The position numbers were made by a program, and so were the translations under genes. DNA of 64,000 bases, taken from assembly GCF_037104765.1 (NCBI RefSeq), contig NZ_JBAWSY010000009.1:1-64000 (forward strand), given 5' to 3'. Shown piece by piece: positions 54,752-64,000 of the stretch (positions are counted from its first letter, which is position 1; each line of letters begins with the position of its first letter). The stretch comes from Psychrobacillus mangrovi. GTDB lineage: Bacteria; Bacillota; Bacilli; Bacillales_A; Planococcaceae. The notes beneath the pieces were generated by a model that had not been told where the DNA came from, made no database searches, and saw nothing but the letters and a program-made list of their open reading frames with translations.

Positions 54752-55984
54752 ATGAAAAATTTAATTGTTAAATGGAATCAAGTGAGCCTAGTAAAAAGGA
54801 TTGTTATCGGTATTATTGTTGGTCTAATCTTAGCTTTAACACTTCCTGATGCTGCAAGTTGGATTTCCATTTTTGGTTCTTTATTTGTCGGTGCATTAAA
54901 GGCAGTTGCGCCAATATTAGTATTATTCATAGTGATGCATGCGATTGCCGTACATAAAAGTGGTAAGAAAACGAATATGAAATCGATTATTGTTCTTTAT
55001 GGTCTTGGTACATTCCTAGCAGGTGCTGTCGCTGTAGTTGCAAGCTTTATGTTACCAACTACGCTAACACTGACAACAGGTGCACAAGACGTTTCTCCAC
55101 CAGAAGGTATTGGTGAGGTTTTTGAAACTTTATTATTTAACTTAGTTGCCAATCCAGTTGATGCAATAATAAATGCTAACTATCTAGGCATATTAATGTG
55201 GGCAATCGTTCTTGGGGTTGCATTAAAAAATGCAAACCAAAATACGAAAGACATGTTAGGTAATTTTTCGGATGCAATCACTAAAGTAGTACAATGGGTG
55301 ATTAGTTTTGCACCACTTGGTATTATGGGGCTTGTTTACAGTGCAATTGTAACAAGTGGTTTTTCTGCTTTACTTGAATACGGTAGATTGATATTAATTT
55401 TAGTTGGATGTATGTTGTTTATCGCGCTTGTAGTGAATCCGTTAATCGTGTTCATTTATACGCGAAAAAATCCTTATCCACTTGTTTTTATGGTTTTAAG
55501 AGAAAGTGGTATTTATGCATTCTTTACACGTAGTTCAGCTGCAAATATTCCAGTTAATATGAAATTATGTGAAAAACTTGGCTTAGATGAAGATACTTAT
55601 GCAGTGTCAATTCCTCTAGGTGCTACTATTAATATGGGTGGTGCAGCCGTTACAATTGCTGTGCTAACTCTTGCTACAGTAAATACGCTTGGTATTGAAG
55701 TAGATTTTATGACTGCACTCATGCTTGTTGTGATAGCAGCTGTCTCTGCTGCAGGTGCATCAGGCGTTGCGGGCGGATCACTTTTACTTATCCCGTTAGC
55801 ATGTAGTTTATTTGGCGTTCCAAATGATGTTGCAATGCAAGTTGTTGGTGTTGGTTTTATCATCGGTGTTATTCAGGATTCTTGTGAAACTGCACTAAAT
55901 TCATCTTCTGACGTATTGTTCACAGCTACAGCTCAAAAAGCTAAAGAACGTAGAGAAGGTAAAATAGTTTCTATGACTTCCTAG
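54752..55984 (+). CDS. sstT: Serine/threonine:Na+ symporter SstT
   Basis: 410 aa from ATG 54752 with GGGGGAGAG upstream; a TTG five codons earlier lies inside that site. A DAACS-family carrier with ~8 membrane helices and re-entrant loops: RSSAANIPVNMKLCEKLGL (serine-rich loop), LGATINMGGAAVTIAVLTLA and the ASGVAGGSLLLIPLA segment. These match SstT rather than GltP. It imports L-serine and L-threonine with sodium. Confidence 0.92.
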   Translation: MKNLIVKWNQVSLVKRIVIGIIVGLILALTLPDAASWISIFGSLFVGALKAVAPILVLFIVMHAIAVHKSGKKTNMKSIIVLYGLGTFLAGAVAVVASFMLPTTLTLTTGAQDVSPPEGIGEVFETLLFNLVANPVDAIINANYLGILMWAIVLGVALKNANQNTKDMLGNFSDAITKVVQWVISFAPLGIMGLVYSAIVTSGFSALLEYGRLILILVGCMLFIALVVNPLIVFIYTRKNPYPLVFMVLRESGIYAFFTRSSAANIPVNMKLCEKLGLDEDTYAVSIPLGATINMGGAAVTIAVLTLATVNTLGIEVDFMTALMLVVIAAVSAAGASGVAGGSLLLIPLACSLFGVPNDVAMQVVGVGFIIGVIQDSCETALNSSSDVLFTATAQKAKERREGKIVSMTS

Positions 55985-56075
55985 AAGCTACGACAATAGT
56001 AGTTAGAATATAGAAGCATATATATTGAAACGGCTCTATTAATGTATACATTTAATTGCATGATTAATGAAGGTT

Positions 56076-56122
56076 AAAAGCTACGATTACCGAAGATGAT
56101 TTGGTGATCGTAGCTTTTTTAG
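56076..56122 (+). terminator. Terminator of sstT
   Basis: Stem AAAAGCTACGAT (56076-56087) with ATCGTAGCTTTT (56107-56118), then T residues. Confidence 0.75.
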
Positions 56123-56174
56123 TTGTGTAGCAATTGACACGCGTTCACACTTTCCACCAATTATTCTATAGAAA

Positions 56175-56201
56175 AAGCCTCTCCTATTTCAGGAGAGGCT
56201 T
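56175..56201. terminator. Second hairpin in the sstT downstream region
   Basis: Perfect 11-bp stem AAGCCTCTCCT / AGGAGAGGCTT. A-rich before and without T-run after, so it may end transcription on the minus strand. Confidence 0.5.
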
Positions 56202-56323
56202 CAGCTTGCCGACAAAAGTATTTTTATAAACGGTTATTAATAATGGTGAAATCTTCCTAAAGAGGTTCACTTATTCAATTATAGGTAAGATAGTAGAATA
56301 TCTATTAGGAATTGTTTCTAAGG

Positions 56324-56492
56324 CAAGGACCACCACGAAGACTCCTGTGGGAATAGCTTGAGCAGAAGACACCGCAGGAAAGGGGAAGGCAATCTAAGTT
56401 CGCCGCATCCTGCGGCAACGATTGCATGACCAACATCGTGTTGGCCTAGGAGGCTGAAGCCAAGCCCACGGAAAGCGAAGTGGTGGTCCTTG
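56324..56492. repeat. GC-rich palindromic repeat element, ~169 bp
   Basis: Perfect 13-bp terminal inverted repeats CAAGGACCACCAC / GTGGTGGTCCTTG enclose GC-rich sequence with further hairpins (CCGCA/TGCGG, ACACGATG-type). It is much more GC-rich than its flanks and resembles in style the element at 5688-5794. Not coding. Confidence 0.65.
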
Positions 56493-57025
56493 CTGAGCTT
56501 CTGATTCTTTGCAATTCGCAACCAGACATATGTTGTATCCTCAAATAATCAGTGGTTTCTGTTAGCCTTATTAAAGGCTTTTATGTTATTTTGGTAGGTA
56601 TGTATTAACTAATTCATTTTATTTGGAAATTTACCTTTATTGTATAAATGAATTCATGGCTTTGAAAAGAAGAGAAAAACATTATTAAATTAAGCGATTT
56701 CATAATTACTTTTTTCTAATTTTAAAAGGGAACATTTTCAATAAAAATATATTGACTTGTTAGCGATAATAAAAATTTTACTTTCGTTGATTGATGCGGA
56801 AAGCGTCCGACTGTTGCGTAAATCAACCTTGTTCGGATTTTGATGTTAACTCCTGTCTTATTAAATTGACTCAAGCAAAATGAAATTAAAATATTATATT
56901 TTTTTATCAGCTATTTGTAACATGTAAAAATTAGTATTTGGACATGAGAAGTTATCATTGTATACTTAATAAGTTGAATGTCAGACGTTCAACCTTTTAA
57001 CAATACATCTTTGTGGAGGCATCTA
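56493..57025. other. Long AT-rich intergenic stretch
   Basis: No gene. A short GC-rich scrap near 56797-56820 (GCGGAAAGCGTCCGACTG) resembles part of the palindromic repeats. GTGGAGG at 57013-57019 serves the next gene. Confidence 0.5.
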
Positions 57026-58204
57026 ATGAATTATTTAATCTCAATCGTAGGCTTAATTGTTGTTCTAGGTCTTGCCTGGGTTGCAAGTAACAATCGTAAA
57101 GAAATTAAAATCAGACCAATTATCCAAATGATCGTTATTCAGTTAATATTAACTTTTTTATTACTGAATACCAAATTTGGATTGATAATTGTTGAGGGAG
57201 TCGCAGCCGGGTTTGCAAAATTACTAGAATTCGCAAATGAAGGAATCAATTTTGTATTTGCTGGCATTGCGAATGAAGGACAGGCTCCTTTCTTCTTAAC
57301 TGCTTTACTTCCAATCGTATTCATTTCGGCTCTGATTGGAATTCTGCAACATATTAAAGTTCTTCCTTTCATTATGAAATGGATTGGTTGGGCACTCAGT
57401 AAAGTAAACGGCATGGGTAAATTGGAATCTTACAACGGAGTAGCATCTGCTATTGTTGGACAATCTGAAGTATTTATTACCGTAAAAAAACAGCTTGGAC
57501 AATTATCTCCTCAACGTCTATATACACTAAGTGCGTCAGCGATGTCTACTGTATCGATGTCAATTGTCGGAGCTTATATGACGATGGTTGAACCGAGATA
57601 TGTCGTAACTGCAATCGTGATTAATTTATTTGGAGGATTCATCATTGCTTCAATTATTAATCCATACACTGTAACCGAAGAAGAAGATCTCCTTGTTGTG
57701 CAAGAAGAAAAACAAAGCTTCTTCGAAATGCTAGGCGAATATATTCTGGATGGATTCAAGGTAGCAATCATAGTTGCGGCGATGTTACTTGGTTTCGTTG
57801 CACTAATGGCAGGAGTAAATAGCGTATTTGATATGATATTCGGAATTTCATTCCAAGAAATTATTGGATATGTCTTTGCACCATTTGCGATTTTAATGGG
57901 AATCCCTGTTTCAGAATCAGTAACAGCAGGCGGTATTATGGCTACCAAACTAGTTACGAACGAATTCGTAGCGATGCTCTCATTAAATGACTTAGGGTCA
58001 GGCTTAAGTGAACGATCAATCGGAATCATTTCAGTTTTCCTTGTTTCATTTGCAAACTTCTCTTCAATTGGAATCATTGCAGGAGCTGTAAAAGGACTTC
58101 ATGAAAAACAAGGAAACGTTGTAGCTAGATTCGGATTGAAACTTTTATACGGAGCAACGTTAGTGAGCGTACTATCAGCAGTAATTGTAAGTTTTATCCT
58201 ATAA
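57026..58204 (+). CDS. NupC-type concentrative nucleoside transporter
   Basis: 392 aa from ATG 57026 behind GTGGAGG; in-frame ATGs before it lack a ribosome site. About nine membrane helices. Family features: AGIANEGQAPFFLTALLPIV, the NGVASAIVGQSEVFITVKK loop and ASAMSTVSMSIVGAYMTM, then GIPVSESVTAGGIMATKL. These match CNT/NupC carriers, which import pyrimidine or other nucleosides with H+ or Na+. Length equals Bacillus NupC. Confidence 0.92.
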   Translation: MNYLISIVGLIVVLGLAWVASNNRKEIKIRPIIQMIVIQLILTFLLLNTKFGLIIVEGVAAGFAKLLEFANEGINFVFAGIANEGQAPFFLTALLPIVFISALIGILQHIKVLPFIMKWIGWALSKVNGMGKLESYNGVASAIVGQSEVFITVKKQLGQLSPQRLYTLSASAMSTVSMSIVGAYMTMVEPRYVVTAIVINLFGGFIIASIINPYTVTEEEDLLVVQEEKQSFFEMLGEYILDGFKVAIIVAAMLLGFVALMAGVNSVFDMIFGISFQEIIGYVFAPFAILMGIPVSESVTAGGIMATKLVTNEFVAMLSLNDLGSGLSERSIGIISVFLVSFANFSSIGIIAGAVKGLHEKQGNVVARFGLKLLYGATLVSVLSAVIVSFIL

Positions 58205-58216
58205 TCAGAAAAAAAA

Positions 58217-58250
58217 GATCAGCTAGTCGTTGCTGGTCTGCTTTTTTTCT
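58217..58250 (+). terminator. Terminator after the NupC-type gene
   Basis: Stem GATCAGC (58217-58223) with GCTGGTC (58232-58238), one wobble pair, then a T-run. A second hairpin with T-run near 58308-58340 has no gene of its own. Confidence 0.7.
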
Positions 58251-58483
58251 TCGCATTAAACCATTCTGGACCACTGAATCAGGACCTACTGGTAAAGATA
58301 AAGAACCTTCTAAATCAATTATGATTAGGAGGTTTTTTTGTGTCTGAAAATCAGGTATCTTTAATATTTCCAATAACTTGAATCATCTTCTTTTTCATCT
58401 TGCTTCCATGACTCTTTGTAGTTAAGAGGAAATTAGTTTGATGAAATGCTATATTAGAATAATAGCTATATTAGAAAAGAGTT

Positions 58484-60091
58484 ATGACAATGAATAATAT
58501 GAAAAATATTCCATTACAAACAAAAATATTAGGGCTAATTAGTTCGTTAATTCTTTTAATTATTATTCTTCTCGCAAGCATATTTGCTTACTTGCAAACT
58601 GTTGATACAAGGAATCAAGTGAAACAATTAGCTTTGCAATCGGCTAAGACGATTTCTCTTATGCCTGAGCTTAGGGATGCTATTGAAGAAAAGGATATAG
58701 AAGCCCATTTTCGACCAATAGCGGAGCAAGTTAAAGATCAGGTGCATGCGGCAAATATTATCATCGAAAATCGTGAGGGAATCATTTATTCACACGTAAA
58801 TCCAAGCCTGGTCGGTCAGAAGAGTTTAGACCACACAAGTTATCAGGCGTTAATTTTTGGTGGTTCTAACAATTTTGAAGTTGAAAGAGAGCAAGGTTCA
58901 GTTATAACTGGGAAGGTCCCTATTATTGCGGATTATGGAGAATATACTCAGGTGATTGGAACGGTATCCGTCGAGTTTTTGGAAAAGGATATTTATCAGA
59001 GTATATATCAACGAATTAAAATCATTATTATTGCGTCATTGATTGTTTTACTGCTGGGAATCATTGGCGGTATTTTTCTAACAAAAAGTATTAGAAAAGA
59101 TACGTTGGGACTGGAACCCCATGAAATTGCATCATTGTATAGGGAAAGAAGTGCAATTCTTTTATCCGTCAAAGAAGGAATTATAGCTATTGATGATACT
59201 GGATTATTAACTTTAATTAATCATTCTGCAAAGTCGATGTTAAATCTCTACGAAGAAGATTTTATAGGCAAGCACATTCAGCATGTCCTTCAGGATATAA
59301 AAATAGATGATGTGTTACAGACAGGACAGACTGCTCATAATGTTGAGGTCTTGATTAACGATAAAATTTTTATCTTTAATTTAATCCCGATTATTGAAAA
59401 TGGGAATGTTGTAGGTGTCGTTTCTAGTTTCAGGGATAAAACTGAATTAAAAAAGCTTATGAATACAATAACAGAGGTTCGTGATTATTCGGACGGACTT
59501 CGTGCGCAAACACATGAGTACGCCAATAAATTATATTTGTTATCAGGATTATTACATTTAGAAAGATATCAGGATGCATTAGAATTTATTCAAAAAGAGT
59601 CTGTCATTCATCAGCATCAAAATCAGATATTATTTAATCAGATTCATGATGCAAATGTCCAAGCTATTTTGTTAGGTAAACTTGGAAAAGCGTCAGAAAA
59701 GAAAATTTTACTTGAAATTGATGCCGATAGTTATGTAGATCCCTTACCAAGTCATATAGAGGTAACAGATATCGTTACAATTATAGGGAATCTCATCGAT
59801 AATGCATTTGATGCAGTTGCGAATCAGAAAGAGAAAAAAGTGGCTTTTTCCATTACGGGACTTGGAAACGATATTATTATAGAAGTAACGGATAACGGAA
59901 AAGGAATTTCAGAAGACTTGTTAGAGTCTTTGTTTACGTTAGGATACTCCTCTAAGGGTGAAAATAGGGGGTATGGCCTATTCAATGTTAAGCGCATTGT
60001 AGAATCATTCGGTGGAACAATTGAAGTGAGTAATGAACGAAATGGAGGGTCTATTTTTACAGTCTACCTTCCAAAAAAGGTTCTAGGATAG
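58484..60091 (+). CDS. citS: Sensor histidine kinase CitS (CitA/DcuS type)
   Basis: 535 aa. Two membrane helices (residues ~14-37 and ~180-203) enclose an extracytoplasmic PAS/Cache-like sensor. A cytoplasmic PAS domain follows (~225-320), then the phosphoacceptor H344 in RAQTHEYANKLYLLSGL and the ATPase with IGNLIDNAFDAV, DNGKGIS and GYGLFNV. This is the citrate/C4-dicarboxylate sensor family, and with the CitT partner and a citrate transporter nearby the ligand is probably citrate. The kinase gene is followed by its regulator after 18 bp. Confidence 0.88.
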   Translation: MTMNNMKNIPLQTKILGLISSLILLIIILLASIFAYLQTVDTRNQVKQLALQSAKTISLMPELRDAIEEKDIEAHFRPIAEQVKDQVHAANIIIENREGIIYSHVNPSLVGQKSLDHTSYQALIFGGSNNFEVEREQGSVITGKVPIIADYGEYTQVIGTVSVEFLEKDIYQSIYQRIKIIIIASLIVLLLGIIGGIFLTKSIRKDTLGLEPHEIASLYRERSAILLSVKEGIIAIDDTGLLTLINHSAKSMLNLYEEDFIGKHIQHVLQDIKIDDVLQTGQTAHNVEVLINDKIFIFNLIPIIENGNVVGVVSSFRDKTELKKLMNTITEVRDYSDGLRAQTHEYANKLYLLSGLLHLERYQDALEFIQKESVIHQHQNQILFNQIHDANVQAILLGKLGKASEKKILLEIDADSYVDPLPSHIEVTDIVTIIGNLIDNAFDAVANQKEKKVAFSITGLGNDIIIEVTDNGKGISEDLLESLFTLGYSSKGENRGYGLFNVKRIVESFGGTIEVSNERNGGSIFTVYLPKKVLG

Positions 60092-60109
60092 AGTAAGGAG
60101 TGGAATAAA

Positions 60110-60784
60110 GTGATTAAGGTTGTAATAGCAGAGGACGATTTTCGAATTGCACAAGTACAAGAGCAGTTTTTGCAAAAGATAACGGGTGTAAAACTGGTCG
60201 GGAAAGCGCTAAATGCGAAAGAAACAATGGATCTTTTAAGTGAAAATGAAGTGGATCTACTTTTACTAGACATCTATTTGCCTGATGAACTTGGTACTGA
60301 TTTATTATCGAAAATCAGGGAGAGTTATCCGATAATTGATATTATTATGGTGACTGCTGCAACTGAAAGAACAATGCTTGAGAAGGCTGTCAGATATGGT
60401 GTATTTAACTATCTATTAAAGCCAGTAACAATGAAGAAATTTGTTGAAACGATTGAAGATTATAAAAGAAAGAAAGAATTACTTAGTATTAGTGATGAGA
60501 TTGATCAGACTATGATTGATCGATTCTTTGGAATCACTAATCAATCAACAATAATGCATAAAGATCTCCCTACAGGTATTGATCACCATACTTTAGAGAA
60601 AGTAAAAGAGGTAGTGGAAGAACTTAAAGGCGTTTCCATCGATGAAATGAGTGAAAAGATGGGGGCATCTCGAACGACTGCAAGAAGATATTTAGAGTAT
60701 CTTGTTTCTGTAAATGTCTGCACAGCAAAACATGAATATGGAATTGTAGGAAGACCTCAGAGGAAATATTACTTTGTAGAATAA
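60110..60784 (+). CDS. citT: Response regulator CitT
   Basis: 224 aa from GTG 60110 with AAGGAGTGG upstream. Receiver domain with acidic pair D9/D10, phosphorylated D54 (LLLDIYLPDE) and the switch lysine in LLKPVTM. The C-terminal helix-turn-helix (SIDEMSEKMGASRTTARRYL) is the CitT/DcuR/MalR type. Phosphorylated by CitS, it should activate the citrate transporter downstream. Confidence 0.88.
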   Translation: MIKVVIAEDDFRIAQVQEQFLQKITGVKLVGKALNAKETMDLLSENEVDLLLLDIYLPDELGTDLLSKIRESYPIIDIIMVTAATERTMLEKAVRYGVFNYLLKPVTMKKFVETIEDYKRKKELLSISDEIDQTMIDRFFGITNQSTIMHKDLPTGIDHHTLEKVKEVVEELKGVSIDEMSEKMGASRTTARRYLEYLVSVNVCTAKHEYGIVGRPQRKYYFVE

Positions 60785-60925
60785 CTAGTAGAATTCAATA
60801 AACATTCGGCAGAAGTCTACCACTTCTTGCATGTTGTGATGGGACCACAGCACCTGTTGAATAAAGTTGAAAATCTGAGCTCAAATACGCAGAGGTTATT
60901 TGATTAAGTTAACGAGGGATGAACA

Positions 60926-61894
60926 ATGAGGAAAAAAATTATTATCGTTTTTGCACTTTTTGTCACGGCTTTAACCGGGTGTTCACCAAAAGGGAATCAA
61001 GAAGTGATTACAGATGAAGTAACGATAATTGCTCCAAGCTCTATTGGTGGAGGATGGGACTTAACAGCACGAGCGATACAAGACGTTTTAATGAGTGAAA
61101 ACTTAATTGACGAAGATATTCGTGTTCTGAATAAAATTGGAGCTGGTGGAGAATTAGGTTGGAAATATACAAAACAGCAAAAAGATCATGTATTAGCCAT
61201 CAATTCAAGCTTGCTCATTACTAATAATTTATTAAGTCAAAGTAAGATAACTTATAAAGATTTTACACCAATCGCTATTCTGGCTACAGAATGGGAGGTT
61301 GTTATAGTTCCGAAAGATTCAAGCATAAGCAGTGCAAAAAGCTTAATGGAAAATTTGAAAGAAACACCTCATGATTATAAAATTGGTGTTTCTCCAAGAT
61401 TAGGGAATGACGATCAGCTCTCTTTTGTATTAGCGAGCAAACAAGTTGGAGTGCAACCCGAAGAACTTGATTTTTTTATATACGAAAATAGTGCTCAAGT
61501 AGTTGATGCATTATTAAAAAAGCAAATAGATGTTGCGACAATGACTTTAGCAGAGGCTAAAGAGTATTATGATTTAAATCAAGTGAAACTGCTCGTTATC
61601 TCATCTGATGATAGATTAAAAGAACTTCCTGAAATCCCTACATGGTCAGAAGAAGGAATTGAATTAGTTTTTGAACATTGGCGCGGTATTATGGGGCCGC
61701 CTAATATGACGAAGGATGAAATTCAATTTTGGGATATGACATTTGAAAAAATGGTACGAACAGAAGAATGGCAACAAACGCTACAGAAGTATATGTGGAA
61801 AGATTATTATATGAATAGTAGTGAAACTTCTAAATTTCTAGAAGAGCAGGGTAAGATGTATGAGGACTTAATGAATGTTAATGGTGAAGACTAA
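60926..61894 (+). CDS. TctC/YflP-type tricarboxylate-binding lipoprotein
   Basis: 322 aa. Signal peptide MRKKIIIVFALFVTALTGCS ends in a lipobox (LTGC), so the protein is anchored on the outside. The Bug/TctC fold is seen in IIAPSSIGGGWDLTARAIQ, GELGWKYTKQQ and VDALLKKQIDVATM. It binds tricarboxylates outside the cell. In B. subtilis a relative (YflP) lies beside citST, and the same gene order here suggests a role in citrate sensing or uptake. Confidence 0.88.
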   Translation: MRKKIIIVFALFVTALTGCSPKGNQEVITDEVTIIAPSSIGGGWDLTARAIQDVLMSENLIDEDIRVLNKIGAGGELGWKYTKQQKDHVLAINSSLLITNNLLSQSKITYKDFTPIAILATEWEVVIVPKDSSISSAKSLMENLKETPHDYKIGVSPRLGNDDQLSFVLASKQVGVQPEELDFFIYENSAQVVDALLKKQIDVATMTLAEAKEYYDLNQVKLLVISSDDRLKELPEIPTWSEEGIELVFEHWRGIMGPPNMTKDEIQFWDMTFEKMVRTEEWQQTLQKYMWKDYYMNSSETSKFLEEQGKMYEDLMNVNGED

Positions 61895-62258
61895 TACTTT
61901 TTGAACAGAATAAACATAATAATTTAAATGAATTTAATGAAAAAATCTTTCGTATTATTTACTTCTTATTTTAATAGCTATACGGTATTGGTAAAAGTAT
62001 ACAAAACTACTTGGCTCGAATCTAAAAAGCTAGGAATGAGGCAAGTGAATAATCCTCACGAAAGTTGTCTTTTTTTATGATTATTTTATAGAAGCTGTTA
62101 TGGTATTGAAATTATCTTATTTCGAGGTTGACTTGGGGACATATGTGTTAACACTTCACTTCCACCGTATTATTCAAGTTGGTTGAGAGTTATAACAATA
62201 CCCGGGGCAGCCTCGTTTTGTTACGTATGTAGCTGAGTTGTAAGTATAGGAGGGCATC
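61895..62258. other. Intergenic stretch
   Basis: No gene. A weak hairpin around 62041-62077 followed by T residues may end the citST-tctC transcript. GGAGGG at 62249-62254 is the ribosome site of the next gene. Confidence 0.4.
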
Positions 62259-63382
62259 ATGACTTTTACATTGATTTCAAAGTTGATAAATACAAGAAAA
62301 CAAAGTCAACTTCAATTTGTAGAAACTTTACTAAGTGGCATATTAGGTGGATTTATATTCACACTATTAAATTTACCATTGTCATGGATGTTAGGGCCAT
62401 TAACAGCTGTGTTGATTTGGAAGCTACTATCAAAACGGGATTTATATTGGCCGGTAAGTTTTAGAAATGGCGGCCAAATGTTATTAGGTTATAGTATGGG
62501 CTTATCGTTTACGATTGCTAGTGCGAGACAGATTGTAGACCAGTTGCCATCAATGGCTATTATTACCATACTAATGGTAGTTTTTGGACTTGCAAGTGCT
62601 TTTTTGTTTCAAAGTTAACTGGCATTAATATTCCAAGTGCTGTGATGGGGACGACACCAGGTGGTCTATCCCAAATGGTTGTACTGAGCGAAGAGATCAA
62701 GGGAGCAGATTCAACAGTTGTTACATTCATGCAAACAATTAGAATGTTAACAGTTATTTTCATTGTACCAACACTATCGATTCATGCATTTTCAAGTGGT
62801 GGAACACAAAAAAGTGAACCTACAATCGATCTAGTAACGCAAACTGGATACGGTAATTTTTTTCAGGTTATTACGGTTATTGCGATTGTTCTAGTTATTA
62901 CTGCATGTGCAGTTCGCTTCAAATGCCCAGCTCCATTGATTATTGGGCCTCTACTATCATCAGCAATTTTAACCGTAAGTGGCTTTGAAACACCTAATCT
63001 ACCCCCCATTTTTATCGTACTTGCACAACTTTCTCTAGGTATTTATTTTGGTATTGGAATCAAAATTAATATGTTGAAAAATTGGAAAAAATTACTGCCA
63101 TATTCGTTTATTTCTGGATTATTGATTGTCGGTTTTGCTCTCGTTTTAGCTTACGGCTTACATATGATCTATCCGATTACAATGACAACTGCATTTTTAT
63201 GTATAGCTCCAGGTGGTTTACCAGAAATGGGTGTTACGGCTCATGCTGTCCATGCAGATGTATCAATGGTTGCCGCCTATCAGTTGTTTCGTGTTTTTTT
63301 CATATTATTCATCGTGCCGATTTTTTTAAGGTATCTATTTGGTAGACAGGAGGTTCTTGAAAGACCGGTAAAGGCATTATAG
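62259..63382 (+). pseudogene. AbrB-family membrane protein, frameshifted
   Basis: Frame 1 (62259-62618, 119 aa) gives the N-terminal half with LSWMLGPLTAVLIWKLL and GGQMLLGYSMGLSFTIA, then stops. The other half reads on in the next frame from about 62612 to 63382, starting KLTGINIPSAVMGTTPGGLS and containing the second repeat CIAPGGLPEMG. Joining them needs one extra base in the CAAAG run at 62610-62614, which would give ~374 aa, the normal length of the AbrB/ammonia monooxygenase-type family (two five-helix repeats, MGTTPGGL and IAPGGLPEM motifs). So the gene is broken, or the sequence has a one-base error. Confidence 0.8.
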
Positions 63383-63529
63383 ACCATTCATAATGAGTTT
63401 TGCCATTTGGAACTTTGGATTATTGAGAGAGAGCTTTATCCACCATATATATTAGGTCTTAAATGAAAGAATTATCAGATTATGGATTAAATGAACGAAA
63501 TAGCTTTAAAGTATTTAAATAATAATATT

Positions 63530-63545
63530 TTGTAAACGTTTACAT
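63530..63545. promoter_or_regulatory. CcpA binding site (cre)
   Basis: TTGTAAACGTTTACAT contains the perfect 14-bp palindrome TGTAAACGTTTACA (63531-63544), an ideal catabolite-responsive element. It lies about 100 bp before the citrate transporter start, in line with glucose repression of citrate uptake in Bacillus. Confidence 0.85.
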
Positions 63546-63642
63546 GCGCTTACTACTATTCTATATTGTATAAACAATATCTAAATTATTAAATTTATTT
63601 GATAAATTACAATTGTGGAAAAGCAGTAAGGAGAGGAATAGT

Positions 63643-64000
63643 ATGTTAGCGCTTTTAGGTTTTTCAATGATCGCCGTATTTATGTTTTTAATCATCACAA
63701 AACGAATGTCTGCGATGGTAGCATTAGTTGCGATACCAATTTTGTTCGCGTTACTAGGAGGATTTGGACCAGGCATCGGTGAGATGATGCTAGATGGTAT
63801 TAAGCAAGTTGCACCGACTGGTGTTATGTTAATGTTCGCTATACTTTATTTTGGTGTAATGATCGATGCGGGCTTATTTGATCCGCTTGTTTCAAAAATT
63901 TTAGCGGTTGTTAAGGGAGATCCATTAAAAATTGTTTTAGGTACAGCTATCCTTTCGATGCTTGTAGCACTTGATGGTGATGGAACGACAACTTATATGA
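63643..64000 (+). CDS. citM: CitMHS-family citrate transporter, N-terminal part (cut by window edge)
   Basis: AAGGAGAGG precedes the ATG at 63643. The 119 visible residues start MLALLGFSMIAVFMFLIITK and include MSAMVALVAIPILFALLGGFG, YFGVMIDAGLFDPLV and VALDGDGTTTYM, the signature of the CitM/CitH/CitN citrate-metal symporters. It imports citrate complexed with a divalent metal. Regulation by CitST is suggested by the neighbours and by CcpA through the cre site. Which paralogue (CitM or CitH) cannot be told. Confidence 0.82.
   Translation, partial: MLALLGFSMIAVFMFLIITKRMSAMVALVAIPILFALLGGFGPGIGEMMLDGIKQVAPTGVMLMFAILYFGVMIDAGLFDPLVSKILAVVKGDPLKIVLGTAILSMLVALDGDGTTTYM

Noticed and set aside
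56318..56521. 67-codon frame in the sstT-nupC spacer
   Set aside because: It lies on the inverted-repeat element at 56324-56492 and has no coding character.

Overview
The window is a low-GC Gram-positive chromosome, most likely from the order Bacillales (Bacillaceae/Planococcaceae type). The evidence is the secG - carboxylesterase - rnr - smpB - ssrA order on the left, a CitST/CitM-type citrate locus with a CcpA cre palindrome on the right, strong AGGAGG ribosome binding sites, and GC-rich palindromic intergenic repeats of the Bacillus sort. The species cannot be fixed from sequence reading alone.

Layout. 1-6837 is core chromosome: the edge of an IS3-type element with a 21-bp-period array beside it, an unknown membrane protein, secG, a lipase-like esterase, RNase R, SmpB and tmRNA. 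6838-44465 is a ~37.6 kb integrative element inserted in the 3' end of ssrA. A 28-bp direct repeat (25 matches) lies at 6816-6843 and 44438-44465, a tyrosine integrase and an Xis-like protein sit at the left end, and a second near-identical pair of repeats just inside each end looks like integrase arm sites. The original ssrA terminator was pushed to 44488-44520; the element supplies its own T-arm, acceptor and terminator at the left junction. The right part of the element carries plasmid-like maintenance genes (ParM-type actin plus small ParR-like partner, P4-type primase-helicase, and a long inverted repeat that may be an origin).

The element's cargo is mostly defence-like: a translationally coupled pair of dynamin-like GTPases (Eleos-like), one with an apparent C-terminal KH domain; an XRE regulator with a DUF4268/nuclease-like protein; a four-gene operon-like set of a SNF2 ATPase, two paralogous 1040-1050 aa Mod-like adenine methyltransferases and a type III-like Res with a PD-(D/E)xK end; a minus-strand four-gene set of small membrane/coiled-coil proteins, two of which share IGDN-type repeats; an HNH endonuclease followed by a protein with two R-x4-H (HEPN-like) motifs; and a PUA/EVE-like protein. 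Several short genes are decayed or frameshifted.

44466-53340, just outside the right attachment site, holds a complete Wadjet anti-plasmid operon in the order jetD-jetA-jetB-jetC, followed by a large hairpin and a 27-aa TxpA/BsrG-like type I toxin. From 53614 to the end is ordinary chromosome: a prolyl-4-hydroxylase-like 2OG-Fe(II) oxygenase, SstT serine/threonine transporter, NupC-type nucleoside transporter, the CitS/CitT two-component system, a TctC-type binding lipoprotein, a frameshifted AbrB-family membrane protein, and the start of a CitMHS citrate transporter behind the cre site.

No CRISPR array, tRNA, rRNA or phage structural genes were seen.
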